DNA of 64,000 bases from Delphinus delphis (Eukaryota; Chordata; Mammalia; Artiodactyla; Delphinidae), in the NCBI RefSeq assembly GCF_949987515.2, contig NC_082696.1:37614431-37678430 (forward strand). Reading direction: 5' to 3'. Both the position numbers and the translations under genes were made by a program. Shown here piece by piece: positions 1-11,552 of the stretch. The number at the start of each line of letters is the position of its first letter. Positions within the stretch are counted from its first letter, which is position 1. The notes under the pieces are model-generated. The model did no database searches. It was not told where the DNA came from and saw nothing but the letters and a program-made list of their open reading frames with translations.

Positions 1-991
1 TATGCATGATACTGAATCCGCAGCAGCTTGAGATGATTTACCAGGCACCCAAAAATGTGAACAGCTGCCTTTCTAAGATTTGATGTCGTATAAGGGAGAT
101 GAACGAATGTTGTAGTGATTCATCAACCTTTCAAACGTTTGTTTGTTCTTTTACAGCTAACGTGACTTTCTTATGTGCCTGGCCTTGCCTTTTATAAATG
201 AAGTCTGGAGTCTATGCTGTACCCGCTATATCCCACAGGACTACAACTCAGCTCTGTTCTACTCCATTTGTGCCCATTATCTTAAGATACTGTGGAGTTT
301 AAACCCACACCAGAGATGCCAAAGGATCTCTCCTGGATAATTCCTTATCGCAATCACAGTCTCCTTTGCCTAAGCATCTACATTTCATACCACTGTGACC
401 CTATTCATACTCACCCTGCCCCCCAGGTGAGTAGCCCAAAACTCAGCCCCAAGGTGAATGGCCAGCTGACTCACAGTCTAGCGTATGACACAGCCTATGT
501 AGCTCTGAAAGGGTGAGCTAAGCCATTTGGATTCTTCGTTTTCAAAATGTATAAAGGGAAACAACAAGAAATGATGCCAGTCAGTAGTGAGTTAATGGTG
601 ACATAATGCCACGTGTAATCCAAAGTTTGGAGGGACCAGAAATGATACAGAGAAGAGAAAAATGAAGTCACCTGGTGGTGAACAGAGAGTAAATTAGAGT
701 TGATGAGAGAGAGGGAGGAAGGGAAAAGGAGGGGAAGTGGAGAGGTAAAGGAGCCAGAGCAGGAGAAACACATTCATCTTTAAAGATGCCTTGAGCCTCA
801 TGGGCTATGAAGACTCACTTCCACTCTGCATTTTTCTCTAACATACGTGGCTTTTTTTTCTCTGAGGTAACTTAAGAGGATCTTTTTTCGTTCAATCAAT
901 TTAGCCTGCCTGATAGATTACAATGGTATCAAAACACAACTTACAACACTTCAGTCAAGTTTATCTTGTATAAAGTGCTGAATTGGGATGG
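1..991. other. unique DNA, no gene seen
   Basis: No recognisable gene or repeat. Short open frames on both strands lack protein-like composition. Positions 705-765 are purine-rich (runs of GAGAGGGAGGAAGGG type), which explains the pyrimidine-rich reverse-strand frame at 495-773. Intergenic or intronic DNA is the simplest reading. Confidence 0.5.
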
Positions 992-999
992 CTGCCATG

Positions 1000-1202
1000 T
1001 TTTTTTGTTTTTTGTTTTTTGTTTTGCTGTAGGCGGGCCTCTCACTGTTGTGGCTCTCCCGTTGCGGAGCACAGGCTCCGGACGCGCAGGCTCACGGGCC
1101 CAGCCGCTCCACGGCATGTGGAATCTTCCCGGACCAGGGCACGAACCCGTGTCCCCTGCATCTGCAGGCGGACTCCCAACCACTGCGCCACCAGGGAAAC
1201 CC
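1000..1202 (-). mobile_element. CHR-type tRNA-derived SINE
   Basis: A cetacean SINE in reverse orientation. It starts on this strand with a T-rich tail (T interrupted by G), followed by CCTCTCACTGTTGTGG, and ends with the reverse of the tRNA-like head (CACTGCGCCACCAGGGAA). An 8-base direct repeat CTGCCATG flanks it at 992-999 and 1203-1210, consistent with a target-site duplication. The reverse complement carries degenerate A- and B-box promoter sequences, as expected for a Pol III SINE. The frames read through it on both strands are incidental. Confidence 0.9.
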
Positions 1203-1210
1203 CTGCCATG

Positions 1211-2194
1211 GCTTTTGATTGACCTTGGAGATTTAAGTTCAGATGAACTCCTCCTCCAGTACCTGCTCGCCTCCCCCATCCACAAATCCCAATGTAAGGA
1301 CAGGATATTCCTTCCCAGAACCCTGGGGTATAAATGATGAATTTTCTGGGGTTCTGGGTTTTCTCTCCTCAGAAAGCCCACTCTGTTATCCCTCTCTGTG
1401 GTTCTCTTTCTCCACTTCTCGCCCACTCTCTTCCTTTTTCTCCTCTGCTTTTCTTTTCTCGGTAGCTTGTGCCTCATCCCAGTCCTTGAATGCTTCTCGG
1501 GTTTCACAGGTCCTTTAAAAATATCGACAGCCAATCTGCACACCATCCAGAGAATCTTCTCTCATCCTCACAACCTGTGCTCTTCTCTGCCATTTCTATT
1601 TCTTCTGTTTTACCAACAAGGTAATGATTTCTAGATTTGTTCAGTTATTCTGGAGTCCTGAGTGATTCTGAAAGCCTGTTATGATTCAGAGGCTGGGATC
1701 CAGACAGCTGGAATTTCTGACAGTGAGAGCTATCAAATGACAGAGACGGAGCAGCATGTTCCAGGCTGTGTGGCCCACGGCCATGGACAAGACCACTCAG
1801 GACTCTGGAGAGACTCCAGCAATGTCCATTTATAACATACCTTATATATCAAAAACTGAAAAAAATGCCCAGAGGTTTTAAAAAATATTTTATATATTAA
1901 CATATTAATACTTTTAACCTAAAAATATTAGGCAATATCCTTATGCTACCCAGAGGACATTAAGGCAAAGCATCTAAATTTTAGATTCCAGGCCTTCTGT
2001 GAATTGAGGCCTGGCCAAATGGGCATCCACCCTCTGGGATAATTCCTGCCAGAAATCTTATAGAATGATACTGGCATGAAAACCAATGGTTGGGTATGAT
2101 CTTATCATATTATAGCTCTACACTGTAATGGTTTCATCATAGCCTTTTATTTGAATATTTGACTAAATCCAACTAAAAGGGACAAATAAACCAC
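1211..2194. other. unique DNA, no gene seen
   Basis: Mixed-composition DNA with a pyrimidine-rich stretch at about 1380-1470 (TCTTTCTCC-type). No exon-like signal, tRNA or recognisable transposon was found. Confidence 0.45.
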
Positions 2195-2290
2195 ACCCCC
2201 AGCTTTGTTCTACCACTAACCAGCCGTGTTACAAGTCACTTTCAAGCTACCGGCATCAACTGTCTAATCCTTTCAAATGAGTGGATCAAC
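2195..2290 (+). repeat. MIR fragment (probable)
   Basis: The order 'CTACCACTAACCAGC', 'GTTACAAGTCACTTTC' and 'CTAATCCTTTCAAATGAGTGG' follows the central core of the mammalian MIR SINE, with heavy divergence. Known family structure supports the call. Only the core is visible and no target-site duplication remains. Confidence 0.45.
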
Positions 2291-3797
2291 CAGATATATC
2301 TGTCCTCCCTTAGTGCTTTAAGAGCCTATAATATACATTTATTTGGTTTTCAAAGCAATAAAAAAACAAAAAGTTTGAGCTGAGAGAATCTTTTAGGAGA
2401 AGTTATTGTCCTATATGAATAAGCTTCAGTGAAAGCATTATAAGAGCTAGAAATTTTTGCATACAAATTGTTTGAAAACAGAGGCAGGTAAAGATGTCCT
2501 GTATCCAATATAAAGGATAAAAATTCACTTAGTTATTTCCTATTAGCACCACAGAATGTCAGTTCCTTTTGCCTTCTGCTTGTTCCCCAACGTCATTTCA
2601 GAAAAAAATACTAGGAGACTGAGCTCAAACAACGTCAAGGAGATAAAACTGAAGTCAATGATATCTGGAACCCTCACTCTTAGAATAGCACTGTATGAAA
2701 ATTAAGAGTGGCATGGAGAGCCCTGTTAGCCAAATAAACTTGGAAGATCTACACATGGTGGTCTGTACAACCTTACGAATGTGCAAGTTGTATCTGTTAG
2801 ATGACTATCAAGAACTTTTTCCATGCCCTTTCCATGAGTGTAAAAAGGAATATTTTCATCCCCAAGGAAGGAGTAGCAGCTAATCTGACGGGGGCAAGCC
2901 TTGGCAGTCATTAAACCATACTCAGTTAGTAGATGGGATTCATGTGTTAAAGGCCATTGCTCACGTGTCGCTAGGGTCAAGGACATAAAGCAGTTTGACC
3001 TGCCTGTGTTCAGAAGTAACAGGCAGTTCATTATTTTTCTTCACCTTTTAGGCACACCTGGGTAAGATCTCCCCATCCTGAAAAAAGAAAGAACAAAATT
3101 CTCTCTCTCTTCCAGGCTTTTAGAGATTGGTTAAGCCCTGAAAAGTTGGCCTTGCCCACAGATCTGTTCCAAAGTCATTAAGAGGCCACCTGGGTTTTAG
3201 GTAGAAGGCTCACTGTATCATACAGTTTCCCAGAGTACCACTCTACGGCGGAACCAAATATTTACGAAGACCAACAGTAAGGCTGTTACTTTCATCTCTA
3301 TTTTATATCTGTACCCATTCTTTATTTCATTCAGAAAATAAAGCAAGAAAGAGAGATTTGTCATTTCCCTCAACACCTGGACTTCTAACTTATCAGTATG
3401 TTGACTAAAAAATTTGTGAATAAATACTAAGACTAGAAACTCCCAGAAAGATGTAGCTTATTTTTGCCCTGTGTTTGTTGCTGAAGCTTATCACTGTGGT
3501 AACGTTTGCTTTATAGGAATGGCTGAAGTCAGACAGCTTATCAACCTTCTATGGCTAAAGAAACCAAGTTTTCTATGGGGAATAAACACCAATGTTTGAG
3601 GGTTGGTCTTTGGGAATTAGCACTAAGTATTGGCGGCTGACATTAGATGAATACTCCAGATTCGGTTCCTCTTTATCTTGGTGTACAGGGATAAGGAGAA
3701 TAGTGAAGAAACTAATTTCTTGATTCTTGAAGCTTATTCACAAGCTCTGAAAGTGACCAATACATGATCTCAAGTTCATTCTGCGTTTCTCTTTTGC
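2291..3797. other. unique DNA, no gene seen
   Basis: No repeat family or gene recognised. A 101-codon reverse-strand frame at 2726-3031 has no family resemblance I can name and no supporting neighbours. I do not call it. Confidence 0.45.
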
Positions 3798-4525
3798 ATG
3801 GTCAAATACACATAACATAAAATTTACCATTTTAACCATTTATACATGCACAAGTTGGTGGCATTAATAAGCACATTCACAATGTTGTGTAACTCTCACC
3901 ACTACTTCCAAAATTTTTCATCATCCCAAACAAAAACCCTATACCCATTCAACAACTCTCCATTTGCCCCTTTCCCCAGCTCCTGGTACCCTCTATTCTA
4001 CTTTCTGTTCTATGAATTAGCCCATTCTAGATAATTTATACAACAAATCATACAACATTTGTCCTTTTGTGTCAGGCATATTTCACTTAGCATAATGTTT
4101 TCAAAGTTCATCCATGTTATATAGCATGTATCAGAACTTCAATCCCTTTTATAGATGTATAATATCCCATTGCATTATATACCACATTTTGTTTATCCAT
4201 TCATCTGTTGATGGACACTTACATTATTTCCACCTTTTAGCTATTATGAGCAATGCTACTATGAACATGGGTATGCAAGTATCGTTTTAAGTCCTTGCTT
4301 TCAATTCTTTTAGGTATATAGCTAGGAGTGAAATTGCTGGATCACACGTTAACTCTATGTTTAACTTTTTTGAGAAACTACCAAGCCGTTCCTCAGTAGC
4401 TGCCCCATTTTACATTCCCATCAGTAATGTACAAGGGTTGCAATTTCTCTAAATCTTTGCCAATATTTTCTATATTCCATTTTTGATAATAGTCATCCTA
4501 ATGGCTATGAAGTGGTCTATATCAT
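3798..4525 (-). mobile_element. old LINE-1 3' end, reversed
   Basis: This reads as the reverse complement of an old L1 3'UTR and ORF2 tail. Diagnostic phrases in order are 'AAATTTACCATTTTAACCATTT', 'TTGTCCTTTTGTGTCAGGCATA', 'TCATCCATGTTATATAGCATG', 'TATCCATTCATCTGTTGATGG' and 'TGAACATGGGTATGCAAGTAT'. The order and substitutions fit an L1M-type subfamily. It is 5'-truncated and cannot encode protein. Confidence 0.85.
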
Positions 4526-5449
4526 TTTATACATAAGACTTCTGACTAAGGTGGACCCTGATTATTATTTATCCAACATCCAATTCTTCTTTCTTCTTTT
4601 CTACAGAATTCCATTTTGCTCAGGTATCAACTGCATCCCCAGCTCTAGATGCTGATGCTGATTCACCAGCCACTTAGCTCGTGGTATTCCCCGTTACTGA
4701 TTTTGGTCCAGGATGGATTCAATCAGACAAAATGAAAGGACTTTAAGGGCTTGAAAGATACTCCATGTTCTATCTCTCTTTCTATCCCATCCCCCTCACC
4801 CTAAACAGACACCATAAGTAGAAAACACACTGTCTTAGCTTTTGCTGGAGTTGTCTTAGAGCAACTATCCTGATGACAAGACCAACACTGCAAAGATGAC
4901 AGAGAAAAAGAGACGGAAAAAATCTGAATCTTCGATGATATATTCAAACCAAAATCACTCAAACCAGAGAACCCACTCTACCTATAGATGTCTTTTTATG
5001 TGAGGTAATAATTGTTCTATTTTTTAAGCCAGTATGAGATGGCGTTTCTGGCATCTGAGCTCAAAATCATCCAAACTGATTGCTTTAATATGGACCAGAA
5101 AATAGGTTGAACCATAGAAGAGTGGCAGATTTTTATCAATGAACAGATACAGATGAATGCCAGCCACACATATATCACATAAAATTATGCTATCTTTGTG
5201 GTTTACAAGTGAGAAGAAAAATAGCAGGTACCAACTCCCAAATTCAGACGAAATGGAAATACCTATAACGTTAATTTTATGTCTTGAGTTTTTTTAAAAA
5301 TTCAAGAATAAAACAGAATTTGTTTTAAAATATGAAAAACATGGAGGTGAGGCAGCATAAATCATATGCCTCCTAACCTCTAATACATTCCCAACTTTCA
5401 TGAGTTGACTTAATATTATTTTCAACTTAATGACTCAGTGCTTTTATTA
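4526..5449. other. mostly unique DNA
   Basis: No gene seen. Around 4600-4740 the phrase 'GATTTTGGTCCAGGATGGATTCAATCAGAC' resembles pieces of old mammalian repeats, but I cannot assign it to a family. The rest is AT-rich and featureless. Confidence 0.4.
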
Positions 5450-5464
5450 AAAACATGTTCTCCT

Positions 5465-5686
5465 GGGCTTCCCTGGTGGCGCAGTGGTTGAGAGTCCGCC
5501 TGCCGATGCAGGGGACACGGGTTCGTGCCCTGGTCTGGGAAGATCCCACATGCCGCGGAGCGGCTGGGCCCGTGAGCCATGGCCGCTGAGCCTGCGCGTC
5601 CGGAGCCTGTGCTCCGCAACGGGAGAGGCCACGACAGTGAGAGGCCCGCGTAACGCAAAAAACAAAACAAAACAACAAACAAACAG
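5465..5686 (+). mobile_element. CHR-type tRNA-derived SINE
   Basis: Intact-looking short CHR SINE: tRNA-like head (GGCTTCCCTGGTGGCGCAGT), the B-box-like GGGTTCGTGCCC, a body with 'GAGCCATGGCCGCTGAG', and an A-rich tail of AAAACAAAAC units. A perfect 15-base duplication AAAACATGTTCTCCT flanks it at 5450-5464 and 5687-5701. The high identity to the other short copies here suggests a fairly recent insertion. Confidence 0.95.
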
Positions 5687-5701
5687 AAAACATGTTCTCC
5701 T

Positions 5702-6303
5702 CTGTGCAAACTATTATTTCAAAAAGAAGCCTGACATAAGCCTTTCCTTTGAGTTCTTACTCGAGGTATATGTATTGGACATTCATTTAAGATGTAGGAA
5801 AAGAAAATTTCTCCACCATCCCAAAATTCTTTTTTCCTTTTCTTCCTTGCATTCACTCAATCTTCTATTTCCATGGAGACAGCCTGTTCATGTCACCATT
5901 AGCAAATGAGTTGTACAGTTGATTCTTCTTTCTTCTCTCTGGTACTTGGAAAAAATGCCAAGAAACCTATATTTGGGCAGAGCAAGAAATTCACTCTCCA
6001 CAGAATGAACCCAGTTGTCTCCAAGTCATTCTGGGGTAGAAAAGGGCAAAATATAATGGTCACCCTGAAACCACTCTTAGTCAATTAAGCAGGACACCTC
6101 ATTTAGAATATGCCATTCAGATCAACTAGCTCCACATATGTCAACTCACAATGCCCCCTAGGAAGCACTTAGTCCAACTAATCATACGATGATATGCACT
6201 AGGGGATGCGATGGAAGCATGAGAAGCTGAGATATAAATGACTCTTCTAAAATGTTCTGGTTTGGATTTATGATATACAGGTCAAGTATCACTTTCAAGG
6301 CAC
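5702..6303. other. unique DNA, no gene seen
   Basis: Overlapping short frames occur on both strands around 5899-6088 with no recognisable product. No repeat was identified. Confidence 0.4.
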
Positions 6304-6528
6304 TCAGAAACCATTAAAATAGAGAAAATAATCTCTTCTGGGTCTTATCCTTTCAATGCCATTCAGCAAATTGTTCTTTAAGGCCAGGTCTACACTTGAA
6401 AGTGCACGATCCAGCTCATCCTTCTGTAGCTGCTGTTTCACTCTCCGTTCTGTTTTAAAAGCAGCCAGAGCTGAAAATAGCTCAAGAATGTGAAGCCTGC
6501 GTGATGGTGCGGACACCGTTTCAAACAT
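6304..6528 (-). CDS. unidentified open frame, possible exon or pseudogene remnant
   Basis: A 74-codon minus-strand frame in non-repetitive DNA. The product is charged and looks helical, with an ERRVKQQLQKDELDRAL stretch at about residues 28-44 and an RIRPRR basic patch near residue 60. I do not recognise it. On the minus strand a pyrimidine stretch ending in TTTCTCTTAG lies upstream, with a potential acceptor at 6579-6580. The ATG frame is closed by TGA between that acceptor and the ATG, so an exon starting there would need another frame. No clear GT donor or poly(A) context was found. It could be chance, a decayed processed copy or a non-coding exon. Confidence 0.15.
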   Translation of the reverse strand: MFETVSAPSRRLHILELFSALAAFKTERRVKQQLQKDELDRALSSVDLALKNNLLNGIERIRPRRDYFLYFNGF

Positions 6529-6599
6529 GCACAGAAAATGTTAAGCTGGAGGCTATCTTTCTCAAGTGTGGACAGTCCCTAAGAGAAACAGTTAAAACT

Positions 6600-7184
6600 T
6601 CCCCCCAAAATATTCTCTGCAAATAGAGGTCATTAAAAAAGGAGTCAATATAGAGGGATCATTTGGCCTCTAATTAGGCACAAAGATAGTCTTCAAACCT
6701 AATATCTCTCAGGGATATTGAAGGGAAAGACAAAAGACTAAAAGTACAATATTGTCAAGTTTATTTATAAAGGAAAAAAAACCAAGCACTATCAAGTTTT
6801 ATACATAGCTCAATATTTTTTTTTCCTTATGGTCTCTCTGTACATTTTCTGGTAAGACTTAACATTTTCTCTTTGTTATAAAAAACTGCATATTAAAAAC
6901 TATTAATTCAAAAAAGTCCCAACTGAAAAGTATTTCTAAGCAATAAAAAAAATAGAAAGTATGTGTGAAAAAATATATAGGCTGAAGATACTAAGTTACC
7001 ATACATGAACTTCGTTAATCTTTGTAACTCGTGATATGTTGTCTATATTTCCTTTATATTAAATTGGCACCAGTAAAACAAACACTGTATATAATATTAT
7101 TAAAAATGACATATATACATAAGGGATAATGTGTCCTCTTTGTCTAGATTGCTTTTCCTCTTGGTACTTACACTAAGATATACT
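6600..7184. other. unique AT-rich DNA
   Basis: Very AT-rich, with several short A and T runs. No repeat family, RNA gene or open frame of note. Confidence 0.5.
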
Positions 7185-7410
7185 TACAGAGCACTTAATT
7201 TCTCCCAGGTACTATTTTAAACACCTTACGTATATTCGCTCATTTAATCTTCACAATTACCCCCTTGTCGTACAAATAAGGAAACTGATGGACTGAGCAA
7301 GGTTAAGTAATCTTCCCAAAGTCACAGAGCTAGTAAGGAATAGGGCCAGAATTTAAATCAAGAAAGTACGGCTCCATATTCCATGGTCTTAATCACCATG
7401 CTATTGAGAG
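7185..7410 (-). repeat. MIR
   Basis: Reverse-strand MIR SINE. 'CTCATTTAATCTTCACAATTAC', 'AATAAGGAAACTGATGG', 'GGTTAAGTAATCTTCCCAAAGTCACAGAGCTAGTAAGGAATAG' (split in the consensus order) and 'TCTTAATCACCATGCTAT' follow the reversed MIR consensus through core and tRNA-like head. Divergence is typical for an element predating placental radiation. Confidence 0.85.
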
Positions 7411-7439
7411 GCTTCATTTTCAGCCTCTCAAAGAAGAAG

Positions 7440-7600
7440 AAAATGATGGATAATAGGGCAACAGAACAAAGGTCTAATTCTGCTTTTGTCACTAAGTACA
7501 TCTGACCTTGGCAATTTCCATAAATTCTTTGTACCTCTCATTCCTCATTAAGGAAATGAAAGGTCTTTATTAAAATCTCTTTTTCCTCTAAAATTCTATT
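7440..7600 (+). repeat. MIR-like fragment
   Basis: 'TTCTGCTTTTGTCACTAAGT', 'TCTGACCTTGGCAATTTCC' and 'CTCATTCCTCATTAAGGAAATGAAAGG' fit the forward MIR core, with strong divergence. It directly follows a reversed MIR. Confidence 0.45.
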
Positions 7601-10600
7601 ATTTGGAGCTCTTGACCTTCAACATATTTACAATGGATAAGAGCATGGCAACACAGTGCCAACGACCAGGGCCTGTAAAGCCTGAAGGCACCAAGAGCTG
7701 AAGGTACACAGACAACGATACAGCACGACCTGCTTTAGAATTGACGCCCTTTGTTACAGCTTTCCACTAATTATTCCTGATTTTTCCATCTTGTTTTAAT
7801 GTTGAAAATGGTTGTTCCACATAAAGATAAGTGTCAATGTTACTGTAAAGAAACTACGTGAATAAGCGAAACACTTTAAGCTAGAGCAGACAAGACTGCG
7901 CTTCTTCTTAACCATGGGGACTACACATGTCATATCTGAGCGTAGACCTGGATAATATATTTCCACTAAATGTCACAAACACAGAACCGTCATTACAAGC
8001 AGCTTAGAGGAGAAATATTGAACTGCCCAGACATTTTTTAAATGCCCACTTGGGACAGAAAATAGAGAGAATGTAATTAGTTAATGAATTTCTGTGTAAT
8101 GCTAGAAGGAAATCTAAAAATGATCCAATAACTACATGATAGTCTAACTAGCTTGGTTGTTCATTAAAACGCTATTTTGCAAACGTGCACTCTGACTTTT
8201 ATAATATACAGATTGTAATACATATGCTCACGTGAAGAGAACAACAATTTCACACAGATATTTACAGTAAATCAATACGATCTGCATCACAATATGCAAT
8301 CTCCATGAGGCAAGAGGATTCATTTTTAAGGATCTCCCACTGTGTCCTGTTATTAAGTTTCACCAACTAAGTATTTTTCAGCAATATTTTTTTTCTCCAA
8401 AAACACGTCTATACAACTGCAAAACAGCTAGTCAATATAGTCAATTGAGGAATACTTTCACTGGGGCAACTGACACAATGTTTTACCGTTCTGAAAGAAC
8501 TGACCAACTGATTGATTTTCCTTTTTATTAAATTGATGAGCTATTTTTGTGGACAATTGCATCAAAAATTAACTTTACTTCCTTCTTTTTTCTATTCAAC
8601 ATATTCTTGGTGGAAAAACAGCTATTTATTTGTTTCAGTTTAGTTTTCACTTTTCTTTTTACATGCAATTTTCATTAGTATACCAAAAAGTTAACACACA
8701 GTTGCGGGAGGAAATTCATAATCCAAAACACAAATAGAAGCCTGGCAGCATTCTCTACTTTTCCTCCACACTTTTTCCTAGGTACATATATTTTTCACCG
8801 GAGTTAGATAGTAAGGTATGTATATTTGATGTCTTTGTTTCTTGTTTAGCATTATATACTGAGCATACGTCAATTCTTTATTATTCCAAAATATTTTAAT
8901 GACTGAAAAACGTGCTATCATGTGGGAGTAACATAGTAGTCTATTAATATAGGTTTATGAACAAATCATCAACTATATTTTTCCTTTAGAGAAGATTTCT
9001 AAAAAAAATACCTTTATCAAAAAGTACGAACATTTTAAAGATTACATTAATTTCTGCCAAACTGTCCACTTGAAGGTTGTGTGGATATTTTCTTTCATCA
9101 GCTAATATATATATTCTTCACCACCACTGAGGAGTATGTTTTTGTCCTAGTTAATTTTGTAGATAAAAATGATTTAATCTGCCTGTCTTATTACGAGTGA
9201 CTTTAAAATGTTTCATCTGTTTATTAACCATTTGTACTGTGTCTTCTTTGAACTGCCTATATCCTTGCCATTTGTTTCTGGCAAGGATAAAAGGATATGA
9301 CTTCCTTCTTTTGATCGTTACTCCATCTCAGCTGAATTTTTCACGCTTCATTGACTGATGTGGCTACAGCACCATAAAGTACAAGTTAAGGAAAGTACGC
9401 TAGACAAACTAAAAGAAAGTGCCAGCATTCTGGTTGCTTTTCCTGCCTTTGTGTGCAAAATGCAACATTCATTAAAGATACAAGGCAATGATGAACTAAT
9501 AGGACCTGTAACTGGCAGGCCAACTTAGTCTACTAAACTAATACAAAGATGATATTCTATAGCTCAACAATCCAAGCATCTCTTTCTTGTACTTCCTTAG
9601 AACAGTGGCTGTTCTTGCATCACAGAAAATATATTTGCCTTACATGTAGCATTTAGAGGTTCATTGTTAACTGCTCTTAAAACTCAATAGCCACGGTCAT
9701 TTTTCTATCACATGAATTATTTATACTTGAATATTTTGAAGCTAAATATTAACTATTTCCAAGCTAACACTTTCTGAGAAAACTAAAACATACAAAATCT
9801 GATCAACAACAAAAATTTCAATCTAAACATCTTTTTTCCCTTTTCAATACCAATGTCAGAAATGATTAAAATATAGTTATCGTAGAGGGACTATTAGACT
9901 AAGTAATAAGAGATAAACACCAAAGCTCTAGGAAGCCAAGTTTTGTAGCTGCTAATCAGAAGTATATCTGATACAAAGCTACCCTGTAATCCTAACAGAG
10001 GCCAACTGTCCTTGCAGCCTGATTAAAAAGTGAAATCACACTGGAACCTCTTGACATCGTTCAGAAAGAAAGGCATCCAGAATACAGGGCCTGGGGATAA
10101 ATATGCATTAAAAGATGCTAACACATTGCTATGTGAGTAAATCCATAAAAAGGCACAAAATCAAATAAGGTATTTTAAAAATATGATCTGTAAGTACATC
10201 ATCACTTCTTTCTGACACTTAAAACTGGACCAAACTTTGTGAGTATGATAGGTTAAAACTGTTCCTACTTGTATCTGAGATAATGAGAAATCTAATAGGC
10301 ATAAAGAAGAGGGATACATAATCAACAAAATGAGCTGTATTTTTAATACAATCAATTATACAGAAATATCAACACTGATAAAACAACTGAAATGATCAGG
10401 GTATAACTGAGACACTGTCAGCTGCTCAGCTGTAATAGTAATCTAAGGTACAACAGGGTACCATGTTATCACCAACTTAGCCATCAGCCTCTACACTGAG
10501 TAAATGAATGCTTTATCTTATATTATTATCAATGGGTATGAAATTTTTGTAATGAATTACTTTTACTGTCTGTTAATTGTTACTCTAGAAAGTATCTGGA

Positions 10601-10766
10601 CAGATCATCAGCATAACAAGAATGCAGGAACAGCAACCAATTTTGTCATTACCTGTTCATTTCTAAATTTCTCGTATTTAAGACAAAGCAATGGGGTATT
10701 AATTGAACTAAAATCAAAAGTGTAAGGGATTCCTTTAGGAAAGTGGTTAGCCCGTAGCATATAGAC
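7601..10766. other. long unique AT-rich stretch
   Basis: About 3.2 kb with no recognised repeat and no plausible gene. The density of repeats is unusually low for this window. A hairpin with 11-base arms (TATCCTTGCCA / TGGCAAGGATA, 8-base loop) lies at 9260-9289. The two frames near 10504-10793 overlap each other on opposite strands and run into a CA repeat. Confidence 0.5.
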
Positions 10767-10919
10767 CACACACACACACAAACACACACACACTCACACA
10801 CTGATTTGAAAATCTTTTCACTATCTACATTCAGTTTTGCCAATCACTTCTTAATTCTCATGTTTGTTTCCTTAATTCTCATGTTTATACACACACCTAC
10901 ACACACGCACACACACACA
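10767..10919. repeat. paired CA microsatellites with a 21-base tandem duplication between
   Basis: CA-rich repeats lie at about 10767-10801 and 10888-10919. Between them the sequence beginning CTTAATTCTCATGTTT occurs twice with a 21-base period (10850-10870 and 10871-10891). The valine/cysteine-rich minus-strand frames here are read-through of the CA repeat and are not genes. Confidence 0.85.
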
Positions 10920-11123
10920 GTCCAGACAAAACAAAAAGCCTCAAAGTCTCATCAGCTTAGTTTCTGACTGATTTAGGTATGTTTTAAATTTACTGAGCAT
11001 GATGGGACACATTCATGTACAGTGCAGCTACACCTACGTATTTTGTTTTGTTTTGATTTTCTTCTTCCTTAAACAATGGCTCTTTCATTTTAACCTTTAC
11101 AAGGCTTTGGGTTGCTCTTTTTA

Positions 11124-11344
11124 TTTATTTATTTGTTTGTTTGTTTGTTTTTGCGGTACACGGGCCTCTCACTGTTGTGGCCTCTCCCGTTGCGGAGCAC
11201 AGGCTCCGGACGCGCAGGCTCAGCGGCCATGGCTCACGGCCCTAGCCGCTCCGCGGCATGTGGGATCTTCCTGGACTGGGGCATGAACCCATGTCCCCTG
11301 CATCGGCAGGCAGACTCTCAACCACTGTACCACCAGGGAAGCCC
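11124..11344 (-). mobile_element. CHR-type tRNA-derived SINE
   Basis: Short CHR SINE in reverse orientation, with a tail of TTTA and TTTG units followed by 'GCGGTACACGGGCCTCTCAC' and the reversed tRNA-like head. A perfect duplication GGGTTGCTCTTTTTA flanks it at 11109-11123 and 11345-11359. Confidence 0.95.
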
Positions 11345-11552
11345 GGGTTGCTCTTTTTAAATACCATTAAACAAATCACCCTGATTAATGAGCAACGAGT
11401 TTGTGCTATAAGATTTTAGCTATCAAACCTTTATTTACACACTTACTCCAATGACATGACAGGAAACTTACTTTTTTATTGGGGGAATGTGTTTTGCATT
11501 TTTGTTAACATAAAAGTCAGCTTCTAAAGATATCCCCCCATACATGTAGACA

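Noticed and set aside
941..1546. 201-codon minus-strand frame
   Set aside because: It passes through a CHR SINE and an adjacent pyrimidine-rich tract, and the SINE part repeats in other SINE copies.
5465..5540. tRNA-like sequence with A and B boxes at the SINE heads
   Set aside because: These are tRNA-derived SINE promoters without a full cloverleaf, followed by SINE body and A tail. They are not functional tRNA genes.
5422..5909. Overlapping frames with a recurring Arg/Ala/Pro-rich sequence, also seen at 11 kb, 22.7 kb, 25.7 kb, 31 kb and 55.7 kb
   Set aside because: The recurrence is due to the same SINE being read in several frames. It is not a protein family.
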